A stretch of DNA of 64,000 nt, taken from Liriodendron chinense (lineage: Eukaryota > Streptophyta > Magnoliopsida > Magnoliales > Magnoliaceae). The DNA lies in contig ML058452.1 in NCBI GenBank assembly GCA_003013855.2, positions 1,316,810 to 1,380,809 on the forward strand, given 5' to 3'. Within the stretch, counting starts at the first letter, position 1, and each line of letters begins with the position of its first letter. Of this stretch, positions 44,775-56,459 are shown in pieces. The notes below the pieces were generated by a model. That model worked only from the letters and a program-made list of their open reading frames with translations. It did not search any database and had not been told where the DNA came from. The position numbers were made by a program, and so were the translations under genes.

Positions 44775-47700
44775 GAGTAGGCCATCTTCATCAACCTCCC
44801 CTCCATCTCAACCATTCATTTACTTCAACCGTCAAGATCAACCTTTGATCAAGGATACCAAGGTGAGTGCAAACTTCCCCCCTTTTTCTCATTTACCTTT
44901 CATTTTATTTTCTTGGGCCCACCTTGTGAAGGGCAATGAGATGGATGGGCTGGATCATCAGGAAAGGGCCCCACGTACATGTAATAATAATAATAATAAT
45001 AATGTTAAAAAAAAGATGAAGGAGATGGCCGCTGGACAGACAGCATCAAGAGGACGCTGCTGCCCAGCCGCGCCTGGGCTGAAAGCCCTTTGGGCGTTGA
45101 CCGTGGGTCCCCACTCGTGGGACCCACCTTGATGCATGTATTCGATCCACGCCGTCCATCTGTTTCTCCATTCCATTTTAGGGATGGACACCAAAAATAA
45201 AGTAGATCCAGATCTCGGGTGGACCACACCATAGAAAACAGCGGAGATGCGGATGTCCACTGTCGAAATCTTTGGGCCCACCGTGATGTTTGTGAACATT
45301 TTTACCTTTCCAATATTGGACTCTGCGGGTTCCCCATGAGTTGGGGAACCTGATGAACGGATTGGATTATACCCATGTGGGCCCCACTTGAAATAAGCAA
45401 GAAATTAAAAAAAAAAGGAAAAGAAAAGAAAAGGGAACCAGCGTCCAGGCGCTGGACGTTCACAACGTCAGAACGCTGGAACAGTCCAGCGTCACCGGAC
45501 GGTTTGAATGGGGTCCCCATTCGTGGGACCCACCTTGATGTTTATGTTATATCCACACCATTCATCTGTTTTCCCAAGTCATTCTAGGGCCAGGGCCCGA
45601 ATATGAACCAGATCCAAATCTTAAGCAGACCGCACCACATGAAACAGTGGAGGTAAGGATGCCCACTGACGAAACTTCCTCGGCCCACATTGATGTTTGT
45701 AGACCAATCTAACCACCCAATATTAGGCTCGTTGGGTCCCCAATGAGCTGGGTAACCTGATAGACGGAGTGGATCACCCTTATGTGGGCCCCACTCGATC
45801 AAAACAAAAAAAAAGAGAAAGAAAGAAAAGAAGAAGCAAGAGGCGTCGCTGACCCTGGGAGTACCAGCGTCCACGGGCGCTGGCTCGTGAGGCCAGTTGG
45901 TGGCCCACTCGTGGGTCCCACCATGATGCATGTGCTATATCCTCACCGTCCATCCATTTGGGGAGATCATTTTAAGTCATGATATGAAAAATGAAGAAGA
46001 TCCAGATCTCAAGTGGGCCGTGCCGGAAGAAACAACAAAGACCGTTGAATTTTAGCGTTTTGGGCCATGTTTGGCTGTCCTTGGTGGGCCCAACGTGGGA
46101 GCAATGTAGAAACCACCATTTGGACCTTGAATACTGTATGTGTGGCTACAATAATGACATTTTACCTGGGCCAAAGCGGACCCCACTCGATCAAAACCAA
46201 AAAAAAAAAAAAGAGAGAAAGAAAGAAAAGAAGAAGCAAGAGGCGTCGCTGACGCTGGGAGTACCAGCGTCCACGGACGCTGGCTCGTGAGGCCAGCTGG
46301 TGGCCCACTCGTGGGTCCCACCATGATGCATGTGCTATATCCTCACCGTCCATCCATTTGGGGAGATCATTTTAAGTCATGATATGAAAAATGAAGAAGA
46401 TCCAGATCTCAAGTGGGCCGTGCCGGAAGAAACAATAAAGACCGTTGAATTTTAGTGTTTTGGGCCATGTTTGGCTGTCCTTGGTGGGCCCAACGTGGGA
46501 GCAATGTAGAAACCACCATTTGGACCTTGAATACTGTATGTGTGGCTACAACAATGACATTTTACCTGGGCCAAAGCGGACCCCACATGATCAGAAATTA
46601 AGTTCCAAAATGGGGTCGGGCAAAGTTGTGCAGGAATTTCTGTGCAGAAATTCCAAGTGCTCATGTTTGGCCCCGGACCAAAAAATATTTATACATATCC
46701 AGCAGGCCCTACCTTATGGGTTTTAGAGACCATGCATGGGTCTACCAGGGGGACTTGACAACACGCCAAAAGGTGATCCTGTTTGATGGTGGGACGTGCC
46801 CAAAGTTGGGCCAAAATCATTTCTGCACTACCATTTCTGCACAACTCCAAGTACCTATGTTTGGGCCTTTGTTAAAAATTGTACACACGCAAACAAAGGG
46901 ATCCGTCTTATGAGTTTTGAAGACCATACATTGGTCTGTGAAGTGGTCATTTTATTTCTCCAGAAGATGGCCCCTTGTGATCACAAATTGGACTCAAACT
47001 TAGCCCAAAACCATTTATGCATGTAAAGTCTGTTTAATTAGAAATGTACGTGAGGCCACATCCATGGGATCCACTACCTTCCTAAAGTATTAAATAAGTC
47101 ATTTAAACCTTAAAACTTGAATTTAGAGCCACCACCATAGGGTTGATCTTAACCGTATAAATTATGGATATAACAATCTAACCGCATAAATGGTCTAAAA
47201 CATGGTAGGGTCGAATTCTAGCGAGCATGTACATGCTTTAAGCAACATTGAAAGATGCTTCGATTCTTAAGGTGATGATTCCTCCCCTTGAGCTTTCCGC
47301 CTTCATGTTAATTAAGTAATAGTTTTATTCATATATGATTGAAAATTTTACTCTGTCTCATTATTACCTCTGCTGTTTGATTTTGCCATAAATCATATGT
47401 TTAATCTTGTTATATGTGATTTTCTTTATAACTGTGAATTATTTACGAATTTTGGAATTGTCATTTTCATTCATCATGTTTGGAATATGAAAGTGGAATG
47501 TGAATTTGAATAGTTGCGATCACCTATATTTGATGTGACCTTAAACTAGTGGCCTTTGGAAGTGATTTATTGGAAAGATTCCTAATGGTGTCCTCAGATG
47601 GAATTGTTGGACTAGTATGGAAATATTTTTAATGACGTCCTTATATGGACTTGTTGGGCTGAATGTCCTATTGAGATGAGTTGCTGGGATTCCTGATGGA

Positions 47701-48744
47701 CTTGATGGACCAATGGTCCTGTGAGATAAATTATTGATTATGTCTCTAGTTGGACTCGTGTGGAAATATTTTGGAGAATTATTGTGATGAAAGGCCACTA
47801 GTTGTAAGGGAATGTCATAATTGGTTTGGATTGTAAATTGGAATAATAATGGTTGGTTTAATCATGCATATCATGGCACAGACAGGACGTGTGGTGACGA
47901 GCCATATTACTGTCGGGTGGTCTGGTTACTGAGAGCACGTGCCCTCGAGGTATTTTCGCTGGCTTTAGACCACCATAGAGTGTGTCATTCACTGAGAGTA
48001 CGTACCTTTGGTATTTTTGCTGGTGATGACTACTCGTGATATTGTGGAGCTGATGTGTGTCCTTAGTGACTTCCAGACCACTGGGTGAGGCCGATGTGTG
48101 TCCTTAGTGACTTCCGGATTACCAATTGATGTATTTGCATTGTGGGGCAGATATGTGTCCTTAGTGACTTCCAGACCACATTTTCCAGCTGGATGTGCAT
48201 CCCCAGGCTGAGGGACATGTGCATGCATTCATGCATTTAAGAAAGACTGCATCATGGATGTTTTGTACATTTTTTTTAATTTTTTATTCTTCTTGATTAA
48301 TGTGTTGGTGTGTAATCTTGAGGGGACCTCACACTGAGCTGAACACTCATGTTGTTAAATTTCAACCGTACAGTTGGTGTAGGTGATTTAAATAATGTAC
48401 AGGTTATACTGGAATGGAGCAGGATGCTCAGGTTTTGCTGGTGTCATGGATCAAAGAGCCGTGTTTAATGGTTGCTGTTTTAAATTTTGTATATAATTGT
48501 AATTGTTTATTAGTGTATTCTGAATTAAATTCGAGATATTCGGTTTGTATAAGCCTTATGGGCACCACTCTGCGATATTTGTTGTATCTTTCCTATATGC
48601 ATGGTTTGTTTTCTTCCGCAGTGAATACCCTTCTTGGAATGACAGTTGAAAATGGACTGAAATGTGGGTTTTCTTCATAGGCTAACGCCCGGGTCTTCAA
48701 AACACGGGTCTAAAACTCGGGTTGTGAAAATTCGGGGCGTTACA
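44050..48744 (+). repeat. 3' LTR of the LARD-like element (4.70 kb)
   Basis: It is 403 bp longer than the 5' LTR. Most of the excess is one additional ~400-bp tandem unit: units start at 45116, 45522, 45910 and 46310, and the last two are nearly identical. It also contains a run of 39 C (44546-44584) where the 5' LTR has six C. The first 36 bases can fold (44051-44063 with 44072-44085). Confidence 0.93.
44546..44584. repeat. Poly-C tract (39 C)
   Basis: It replaces the six-C run at the same place in the 5' LTR (about 38868-38874). Either a recent expansion or an assembly artefact. Confidence 0.9.
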
Positions 48745-48900
48745 AGTGTTAATCAGAAAAATCTTTTTTTTCTATTATTTCTATTACGATTTCTATTTAC
48801 TTTTCATAGTCAATATTTAAAGCATAATATCTGTTCATGCACTTTTCTGTGGCATACTAGTGCACCTTATTTGTCAATCACGTGGGTCTTTATGTTGTAA

Positions 48901-50718
48901 TGTCGGTTGAGCCTTGACAAGCTGAAGACCGAAGATTCAAGTGGACCAAAAGCATCAAGGAAGAAGAATAGGTAAAAGAGATGCCTTGGTGACCCTAACC
49001 CTTTGAACCAAAACAACCTAAACCTTTTAGATGACTTGGACCAATTTAGAAAACCTTTAGTCATCATCATTAGTTTTAGAACACTTAGGAAAACATAATA
49101 AGTTAGGCTAATAAAACAGGTGGAAACTGCTGTATCAAAACCACCCCAAACAACAGTTTTTGATGGATCTCCGATCAATCGGACATCGGTTCCGATGGAC
49201 TCCGATCAATCAGACAATGTTCCAATCAATCAGAATTTGGTTCAATGAAATTCCAATACTTTCTGGACAAATTTTTGATCAATCAAACAATATTTTTTTC
49301 TATCAATCAGATGTGGTCCCTCTAATCAATCGAATCATATTTTGATTAATAGAAATTTGATCCAGAGATCTCTGGAAATTCTCTGGACAGATTTTTTATC
49401 AATCGAAGACTCGCAAATCTACCAATTTTTTACTGTTGGAGAAATTTCTATAAAAGTGGGGGCATTCGTTTTTGTTCATAAGAAAGGAATTTTGAGGAGT
49501 TAGAAGCTACCACCATTGCACACTATTAGGAGCTCTGATATTAACCCTAGTAAGACATCTTCCTTGTGATTCATCACAAGATTAGAGCATTCTAAACTTA
49601 TGTTAAAGATGTACTTGTCCTTCTTTAATCTCTAGAGTTTGGATTTATCTTGATAGTGAAATTCCTATCCAAAACTTTATGATGAAATCCTTGTAAGTAA
49701 GACTCTTTAGGTAACCCATTTTCATTAATTGTAGAGATCTCAAACCTACCTCATATCTACTTTGGACATCTCAAGAAGAGTAAATACAAGGGGATTGATC
49801 ATTGGAGCTGGAGCATTGGCAAAGCATCGGCAACAACATTAAAGGGAGCACAATGAGAGCTGATTCAAGCACAAGAGAGCAAGAAGAAGCAACCCGAAGC
49901 GGTATTACAACGGGGCTTAAATCTGACAAGTAAGGTTGAGTTCATCCATTATTTTCCCTGTGGGAATTGAGTGTAGAGTTTTTTTGTCAAACTCGAACTA
50001 GGTTCGTTTGTTGATCCTTAGCTTGTTAGTTAAGCCTAAAAGTCTAGGGATATTTGCCATTCTTTGGCACGTTTGTCAGGCCTAAAGTCTAAGGGCGTTT
50101 GTCGGTCCTTCGCACGTTTATCGGGCCTAAACAAGTCTTCAAGGGGATAAACTTGTAGGTTGGGAGGAACCTATAAACTCTCCAGTTGGGTGGATCCGAG
50201 TTAAAACACCTAGGTTGGGAGGAACCTGATTTAAACTCCCTAATGAATGCCGGTGTGCTCAAAAGGGTTGAGTACTTGAACCGGGAGTGGAGTAGACCCA
50301 AAGTCGAACCATTGTACATTGTTGTATTTATGATTGTATTTGAGTATATTTCTTGTTATGCATTGTGTTTAATTATTTAATTATGAATACTTAATTACAA
50401 TGTATGTTAGGCACTTGATAAGCACATCCACACACACAAGATGTACTTTCACTTAATTGAGTAGACTTGAGATTATATGATCCATTCTCATATAATCTAC
50501 TTAAGTGCATAGATTAGGTACTTGATTAGTTTAATCATATGTTAATCTATGCATGCTTAGACTAGGTAGCTTATAACTTATTAATATGCTAGTTTGGTGA
50601 TTGGACCCACTTAGGCTTGGAAGCCAAAGTGTTATGCTTAGTTTAAATTGACAAAACTATTAAGTAGGCAAAAAGATTTTTAAAATGTCATAATCACCCC
50701 TCCTCTAGGACTTAGCCA
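48901..50718 (+). repeat. Probable old Copia-type LTR remnant
   Basis: The stretch starts TGTCGGTTGAGCC, has a TATA box TCTATAAAAGTGG at about 49447-49459, and ends near CACCCCTCCTCTAGGACTTAGCCA, a style of ending usual in SIRE/Maximus-like Copia LTRs. Upstream of TATA are repeated GATCAATCGGA and CCGATGGA motifs (49165-49410). Downstream, a phrase of the type TTAGGCCTAAAGTCTAGG recurs at about 50030-50130 and TAGGTTGGGAGGAACCT at 50156 and 50213. No target duplication is visible, so the boundaries and the family are tentative. Confidence 0.45.
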
Positions 50719-51463
50719 TAATTCTAGTTGCTCCTCTAAGCTTCTGCACACATACGCGTACACAAGTATAATCAAAGTGATGCAATTTAAGTATCTTATT
50801 GGAAGTTCCTTGAATCCCCTTGAAAGCGTGCAGCTTGACGAAGTAGAGACCATGATTGACATGGGTAGTAAAAGGGTGCCTAACCTCTTCTTTTTTCTTA
50901 ATCGTTGCCCTTACCTAGAATCCATGACGCAAACCTATATAAGACTCACTCGAGTTGGGAAGTCCTTCGAATCTCCCGATTTCAAGACGATTCAACGGAT
51001 TCTAGCCAAATCGTGGATTCTGGAACCCTTTTTTGGTTAATGGTGACTCTGATCAGTATACAGATACGAGCATGTTGCATGAGGTATTACTCTGATCAGT
51101 ATACAGTTAGGTATAGAGGTTTTAGCTTAAATTTAACAAGATCTGGATAGACATAGGATCTAGGCTTTTGAAGCTTCTGCCTGTAGCTGTTATGCATATA
51201 ATTATTTTAAGGTTACAAAGGACGTATGCTCTGTAGCTTATCGGGTACCTAGATCTTGTCACATCAAAAATCTTAGCAATAACTTATATATCATCATATA
51301 CATATCTTATTATCCATCGTTCGACACATGTAACCACCAAACGATCTGTAATAATTTGCAACAATTATACCGTCCAACAAATAGATATATTTGGATGCTC
51401 CTCGTGAGCATCTCCAAAGAGGAGGGAGAAATCCACCTTCAAGCGCGCAAAGAATGGCGACTC
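50719..51463 (+). repeat. Probable Tat/Ogre LTR end next to PBS
   Basis: The sequence GGTGCCTAACCTCTTC (about 50875) and the following ~590 bases up to 51463 resemble the U5 end of Tat-type LTRs. GGCGACTCTGCTGGGGAAG follows at about 51466-51484, a PBS-like sequence I associate with Tat/Ogre elements. The body of the element is not recognisable. Assignment is from memory and tentative. Confidence 0.4.
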
Positions 51464-52073
51464 TGCTGGGGAAGGGACAAATAGATAATAGCCAAAAGGC
51501 CGATTTGAAATGTTGGATTGTACATTAAAAGGGGATTCATTCGAATTTCCAATATCATCCTAGCTTACATCTTACTAGAATAATTTTTAAAAGGGGATTC
51601 ATTTGAATCTCCATTATCATCCTAGCTTACATCTTACTAGAATAATTTACAGTTTTTTCTTTACATTTTGACACTCCAATCTCGTACTAGTCCATTTACA
51701 TTCCTGCACTCCAGTCTTGTACTGGTCCATTTACATTATTGCCTTTACTACTTTTCATCCTTTGGTAAAAAAAAAAAAAAAAAGAGAAAGATATCATACT
51801 CAAAGAGGGTGAGAGCAAGCAGTAGAGAAGGGAAGGAAGGAAAGTCCAAAAGTAGAGGCAGTTGTTACTGACTTGACTAAACTGTCAGTCATCAGAAGCT
51901 CTATAAAATCCTGTAAGCTTTTCGCTTCTCTCCTTTTTTACAACTATCTCGACTAGAAGAGTAAGCAGTAGAGAAGGTTAGGAAGGGATAGTTAGAAGTA
52001 AAGGCAGATGCTACTAACTTGACTTAACCGTCAGTAATCAAAAGCTTTGCAGAATCCTACAAGCTTTCCTCTT
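51464..52073 (+). repeat. PBS-like site and three tandem duplications
   Basis: After the PBS-like site three local duplications follow: a 62-bp unit twice (about 51527-51650, GGGGATTCAT...AGAATAATTT), a ~40-bp unit twice (about 51671-51740, CTCCAATCTCGTACTAGTCC), and a ~145-bp unit twice (about 51815-51925 and 51960-52073, AGCAGTAGAGAAGG...CTACAAGCTTT). No gene. Such short arrays are common in untranslated regions of Tat elements. Confidence 0.6.
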
Positions 52074-53335
52074 TGTTAGGCCTAGAATTGTGTATATTTA
52101 TCCCAAATTCCATGCTATATTACATGAAACAATGCGTTTAAAATACTAACTTAACTATGTTTTCATGACTATAGGAAATTTGAGAGAATAGAGAGAATGA
52201 AGCTTAATTTCACACATTTAAAGACACTTGGAAGTCAAGCTAAGTTAGGCCAAAAGGAGAAAGAAAGAAAATTAGGATTTTTAGGCTGAACTTGTTAGAC
52301 TGAAGATGAGCGTTATCAATCGGCCGATGGACCCTATCGACCGACCGATCGGGTTCAGAGATTTCGAATTTCAGTTGTTGGCCAAACTAACCAACCTGTC
52401 GACTGACCGACTCCCACTGTTCACTAGTTGATAATTGACGTAAGTGCGTAAATTCTTAAACAAATTGAGATGTGGTGGCGAATTTTTCTATATAAAGAAG
52501 TGTCTCCCAAGCTTTAAAAGGCATCTAGGACATAAAGAAGTGAAGAGTTTTGACGGTGGAGGCATTCTACTTCAGATTTCTCTCTCTTCCTCTAGTTTAT
52601 AGTTTTGTTTTTTATGTTTTTGAGGATTTCTAGTTCAATTATGTCTATAATGAACTAAACCTCTTAGCTAGGGCTAAGAGGGGAAGCTTGTAGTTTGTTT
52701 TTTATGCTTTGATTTACCCTAGATTCGAATTTGTAATTTAATGTTGGATTTTGATTGATTTAAGTTTAAATAAACTTTTACTTCTAGTTCTACTTTGATC
52801 TACTAATGACTCTAAGCTCATTGGATGCTTAGGAAGGACTGAGATTAATTAACTTACATGTTTTGCAAGCACTTGATTTGTACAATTCATTGATCTACCG
52901 TAGACTACAGGCATGATAGATGCTTTAAATTCCTTGCTATCTAGAACTTGGTTCTTAAAGAGAGATTTGTTTTGCTCAAAGTCTTAATCTCAGTTGGATG
53001 TTTGAATATTGACTTAACCGCTCTATTATCCGGCTGGATAGGATAGAATTTTGATTCTAGTTGAGTTATAGAATGAATCTATGTGAATTGAGCATTGAGA
53101 ATGGCTACAAATGGATCCTTGACACTCTAGTATTTTATCTTCTATTGATTATTCCATTTTTAATCCTTCTTTCACAATCACTTCCATTAACTTTGGAATT
53201 TTGGTTCTAGTTCTTAATCTAATTTTGATTTTAGATTATTTTAGAAAAATACTTTACATCTAAATCCCTGAGGACAATCTCGGTCTTAACCGAATTATTA
53301 CTACATCACAGCCTTATACTTGGGGTTGGCGAACA
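52074..53335 (+). repeat. 5' LTR of the Athila remnant
   Basis: It begins TGTTAGGCCTAG and ends TGGCGAACA. TATA (CTATATAAAG) is at 52489-52498. Upstream are GATCGG/CGACCGACCGATCGG dyads (52320-52410). Downstream are hairpin I (52660-52681) and hairpin II copies (about 52797-52825, weaker; 52893-52921). The layout matches the Athila-like LTR. Confidence 0.8.
52660..52681 (+). promoter_or_regulatory. Hairpin I in the Athila remnant LTR
   Basis: CCTCTTAGC, loop TAGG, GCTAAGAGG: a perfect 9-bp stem about 163 nt downstream of the TATA box. The stem is identical to the copies at 14103, 20359 and 37706. Confidence 0.75.
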
Positions 53336-53341
53336 AGTTTT

Positions 53342-53359
53342 TGACGCCATTGCCGGAGA
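53342..53359 (+). other. Decayed Athila PBS
   Basis: TGACGCCATTGCCGGAGA differs from the intact PBS at 19483-19500 by three G-to-A changes, as expected from ageing of methylated DNA. Confidence 0.8.
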
Positions 53360-53659
53360 TTTTATTTGTAGTAGTATTTTTCTAAAATAGTTTAGAATAA
53401 GGATTGCTCGTTTTTGTAGGAAATCTAACTTACAACTTCAATCAAGTATTATCCTTTTAACTCTCCTTACTTTAGTTATGTCAGAATTCTAATTTGTTTT
53501 AGAGAATATAAGTAGATTAGACTTGGAATAGCTTGAGTGGTTCATGCCCAAGTGGGTTCATGATCACACTCTCAGATTGCTAAGTAAAGGAGGATTAGTT
53601 GACATGTTGTCCATCCACCGCCATGTTCAAAATCATCGGAGATCTTTTGAATTGTTTAG

Positions 53660-54660
53660 AAGTATGGCTGGGAATTAACCAAATTTAAGAGCTAAAATCA
53701 ACAAAACCAACGTCCTCTGAATGAAAATCAAACAAAAATTGGAGAGAATGGAGTGGGTAATGCTCCTCATCCTAGAACTCTACGTAATTATCTTCAACTT
53801 GCTAGATCAAGTACCCCTTCTTGCATGATCTTCCATCACAATGCAAGGAATGTGGACTTCAGACCGGGAGTGATCCAACTCTTTCCCAAATTCTATGTAC
53901 TTAATTCCAAAAGTCCATATTTACATCTCAAAGAATTTGATGAGATAGTTTCTTACCACACTTTAACAATGTATCGGATAACATTATAAAGCTAAAATTG
54001 TTTTCATTTTCCTTAAAGGAGTGTTAAATCATGGCTTCATGCTCTGAGGCCACAATCAATTGGTACATGGGTCGAGATGACCTGAGAGTTCTTTAAAAAG
54101 TTCTTCCCGATTCATAAAACCAATACGCTGAGGCGGGCTATCATAAATTATGTCCAAAAAAGGATGAAACCTTCTTCTAATGTTAGGAGAGGTTTAAAGA
54201 CCTTTTAAATGCATGCCCACATCATTGTTATGAAACTTGGCAGGTCATAATATTTTTCTATGATGGATTAACTTCACCCATGCGCCAATTCGTAGAGATG
54301 ATATGTAATGGGAAATTCATGAATAAAGAAGCTTGTGAAGCGTGAGATTATTTTGATATGTTGGCTGAGAACGCACAATAATGAGATACATCTAAGCCAA
54401 CAAATCACATGTCAGTCCAACCTACGGAAAAATGAGGAATTTATGTCTTAAAGGAGGAAGATTACGTTAATGCAAGAGTAACTAATCTCACTAAAAATGT
54501 TGAGGCCATGGAATTGAATAAGGTAGAAACGAAACCTAGTGAGAATGTTGAGAACGTTTGTGGTATTTTTGCCGCCAATGTGCATGCGACATAAGATTGC
54601 CTAACAATTCCTGCATTTTAAGAGCTTTTACAAGAACAATAGAATGCCATAAACAATTAC
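53660..54660 (+). pseudogene. Athila gag pseudogene
   Basis: The open piece 53753-53989 (PHPRTLRNYLQLARSSTPSC, then FRPGVIQLFPKF) matches residues about 70-135 of the intact gag at 16317-18878. After a frame break the homology continues in pieces up to about 54620: AWASWLH-like sequence, FYDGLTSPMRQFVEMI, EFMNKEACEA and NVCGIFAANVHAT. Stops are frequent. The cysteine motif is degraded and the protease is missing. Confidence 0.85.
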
Positions 54661-55204
54661 GTTTTAGGGTTTGCTTTCAGTATTTAAACACTCTTTAATT
54701 CGTTGTTAGGGTTAGCCTTCTTTATTATTCATTATAGTTTCGACTTTGTCGTTCTTCATCTCATGGATTCGAGGAAGCTTCATTGGGGATTCTAGAGAGC
54801 TCTATGGATTCAGAGTGGTTATCCCGTGAGGAAGACAGTGATCGACTTCACCCCGTCCCTCCTTGCATCATAACCTGATAGTTTAATTTGAATTACTTGT
54901 AATCCATGTATATAGTTTCTAAGTATCATCACTCTTCACGGGTACAAAGTTTTCTCTTATTTCCTATGGTTTACTCTTTTTTTTTTTTTTCTAAATCCAA
55001 CATAACCACTCCCTACAGGCGTGTCTCGTACCCAGCAAGTGCAAAATTGATTCTCGAGAAAGATTTCTTTAATGTGGAATTATTTTTTGAGAATTTCTTA
55101 TGTGAAAAAGTATATGTTTGGCGAACCTATATAAGAAAAGAATTTTCTACAAAGACTTTAATAGTGAATGTTGAATCCCCACTATTTTCTATAGCGTGGT
55201 CCAG
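54661..55204. other. LTR-like stretch, no gene assigned
   Basis: At 54661-54905 the phrase TATTTAAACACTC, then TTATCCCGTGAGGAAGACAG and CCCGTCCCTCCTTGCATCA, resembles the R/U5 part of a plant Copia LTR, but no boundary can be set. The plus frame at 54906-55208 has no recognisable domain. Confidence 0.4.
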
Positions 55205-55207
55205 TTA

Positions 55208-56093
55208 GGGCCTATTTGATTTTTTGGCTCAACTATAATTAACTTGTAAATGAGTAATAATTATTTACCCACGCAATTACTATATATTTTCCAATGCAGA
55301 CAATGATACTTACTTTTTCTTAACATTAAAATCGTGAAGTTTGTGAAATAAATGTGGGGCCACTGTGATGTATGTGGCTTATCCACACCGCCCATTCATT
55401 ATGCCATTTGAATTTAGGGCGTGAACCAAAAAATGAGGCAGATCCAAAGCTCAAGTGGACCACACCATAGGAAAAAATGGGAATTGAATGCCTACCATTA
55501 AAAACTTATAGGGGCTCCTAAAAGTTTTGGATCAAGCTGATATTTATGTTTTCCCCTTATCCATGTTTGTGTGACCCTATGAGCCGGTTAGATGACGAAT
55601 AAACCTCAATATGGCCCCAATGAAGGAAACAACTTTCAATGGTGGACAAATTAAGGCCACTATTTCCTTACATGCGGGCCATTTGAGCGCTACCTCATTT
55701 TTTTGTTCATGTCCCAAAATGTGCCGATAAAACATATGGATGGTGCTGATATATCATATATTATGGTGGGACTCACAAATTTAAGTCAACCCTTTTGGAG
55801 GTGCTTTTCAAGGTGGAATCACTCTCTCATTTTCAAACAATGTGAAGAAGTAATAATTACTTATTTACCATGGATTTACATGTTTCATGGAAGAATCCGG
55901 ATCCTCTGTTGAATCCGAGCAGAGAACCTTTGCTGCTGCTGCTCTGATTGGTCCAGCTCATCCTAACTGTGTCAGAGCAGCTCAGCTCTGACACAGTCAG
56001 GCTGACCTGGACCAATCGGAGAAGTGACGAACAGGATTTCTCTGCTGGGTTTCAACAAAGGATCCGGACTCTTCATGGAAAATCAAACAGGCC
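55208..56093. mobile_element. Harbinger-like (Tourist-type) non-autonomous element
   Basis: The ends GGGCCTATTTGATTTTT and (inverted) GGCCTGTTTGATTTTCC form imperfect TIRs of about 16 bp, next to TTA (55205-55207) and ATA (56094-56096). GGGCCTGTTTG-type ends with 3-bp TA-rich target sites suggest PIF/Harbinger. Its interior includes a copy of the dispersed GTGGGGCC...TGATGTATGTGG repeat (55355-55520) and the MITE at 55893-56071. No transposase. Confidence 0.6.
55893..56071. mobile_element. Mutator-type foldback MITE (179 bp)
   Basis: The element folds on itself almost completely. Its outer arms are GAATCCGGATCCTCTGTTG and, inverted, GAGTCCGGATCCTTTGTTG; its centre is a near-perfect palindrome around GTCAGAGCAGCTCAGCTCTGAC. 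Both flanks read TTCATGGAA (55884-55892 and 56072-56080), a perfect 9-bp duplication, the size produced by Mutator-like transposases. Confidence 0.9.
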
Positions 56094-56459
56094 ATAGGTG
56101 ATGGATCTACCTCATTCGTGGTGTCATACTCATACCCTAACATGATACGGGGGATGGATGGACGGCATGGTGGGCATTACAACACTATATTGATGCCCAA
56201 GCTAAATAGTTATAGATTAATCCACTTGTTATGTGGGTCTCTGTTTGCAAAGCAAACGTGGGGCTTTAAAACACTTGGCTGAATTTTTCTAATCCATCCA
56301 CCTGTTTTCAATATTGGGCCATCTTTTAGATTAATTTTAGAGAAGAAAATATAGTCGGACTAACTGACAGATGAATTTGATCTTGTACCTACGTGCCATG
56401 GTAGCATATCTGTGATGCGTACAGCTCTGTACTCTCATGTAATTAACAAACCTACCAAA

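Larger units (their letters stand above)
38370..48744 (+). mobile_element. LARD-like non-autonomous LTR element with giant LTRs (10.4 kb)
   Basis: Two long direct repeats (38370-42661 and 44050-48744) enclose a 1.39-kb interior. The 5' repeat is followed by the PBS TGGTATCAGAGC (42664-42675), and the 3' repeat is preceded by a purine tract AGGGGGTAGA (44039-44048). Flanks AGTCT (38365-38369) and AGTGT (48745-48749) match at four of five bases. Termini TGTAACACCCCG...CGGGGCGTTACA resemble those of the Tekay element in this window. The interior has no gag or pol domain, so it must be moved by enzymes from elsewhere. Confidence 0.93.
52074..54660 (+). mobile_element. Athila remnant: LTR, PBS and ruined gag
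   Basis: A 1262-bp LTR (52074-53335), a decayed Athila PBS and a gag pseudogene are in order on the plus strand. No protease, RT or 3' LTR follows; the sequence changes character at about 54660. It is related to, but clearly diverged from, the intact gag at 16317-18878. Confidence 0.82.

Noticed and set aside
39463..46709. A CRISPR-like array (regular repeats)
   Set aside because: Units are about 400 bp, diverged and without spacers; this is a tandem repeat in a eukaryotic LTR.
38370..48744. A segmental duplication of two 4-kb blocks
   Set aside because: The blocks have TG...CA ends, a PBS, a purine tract and near-matching 5-bp flanks, so they are LTRs of one element.
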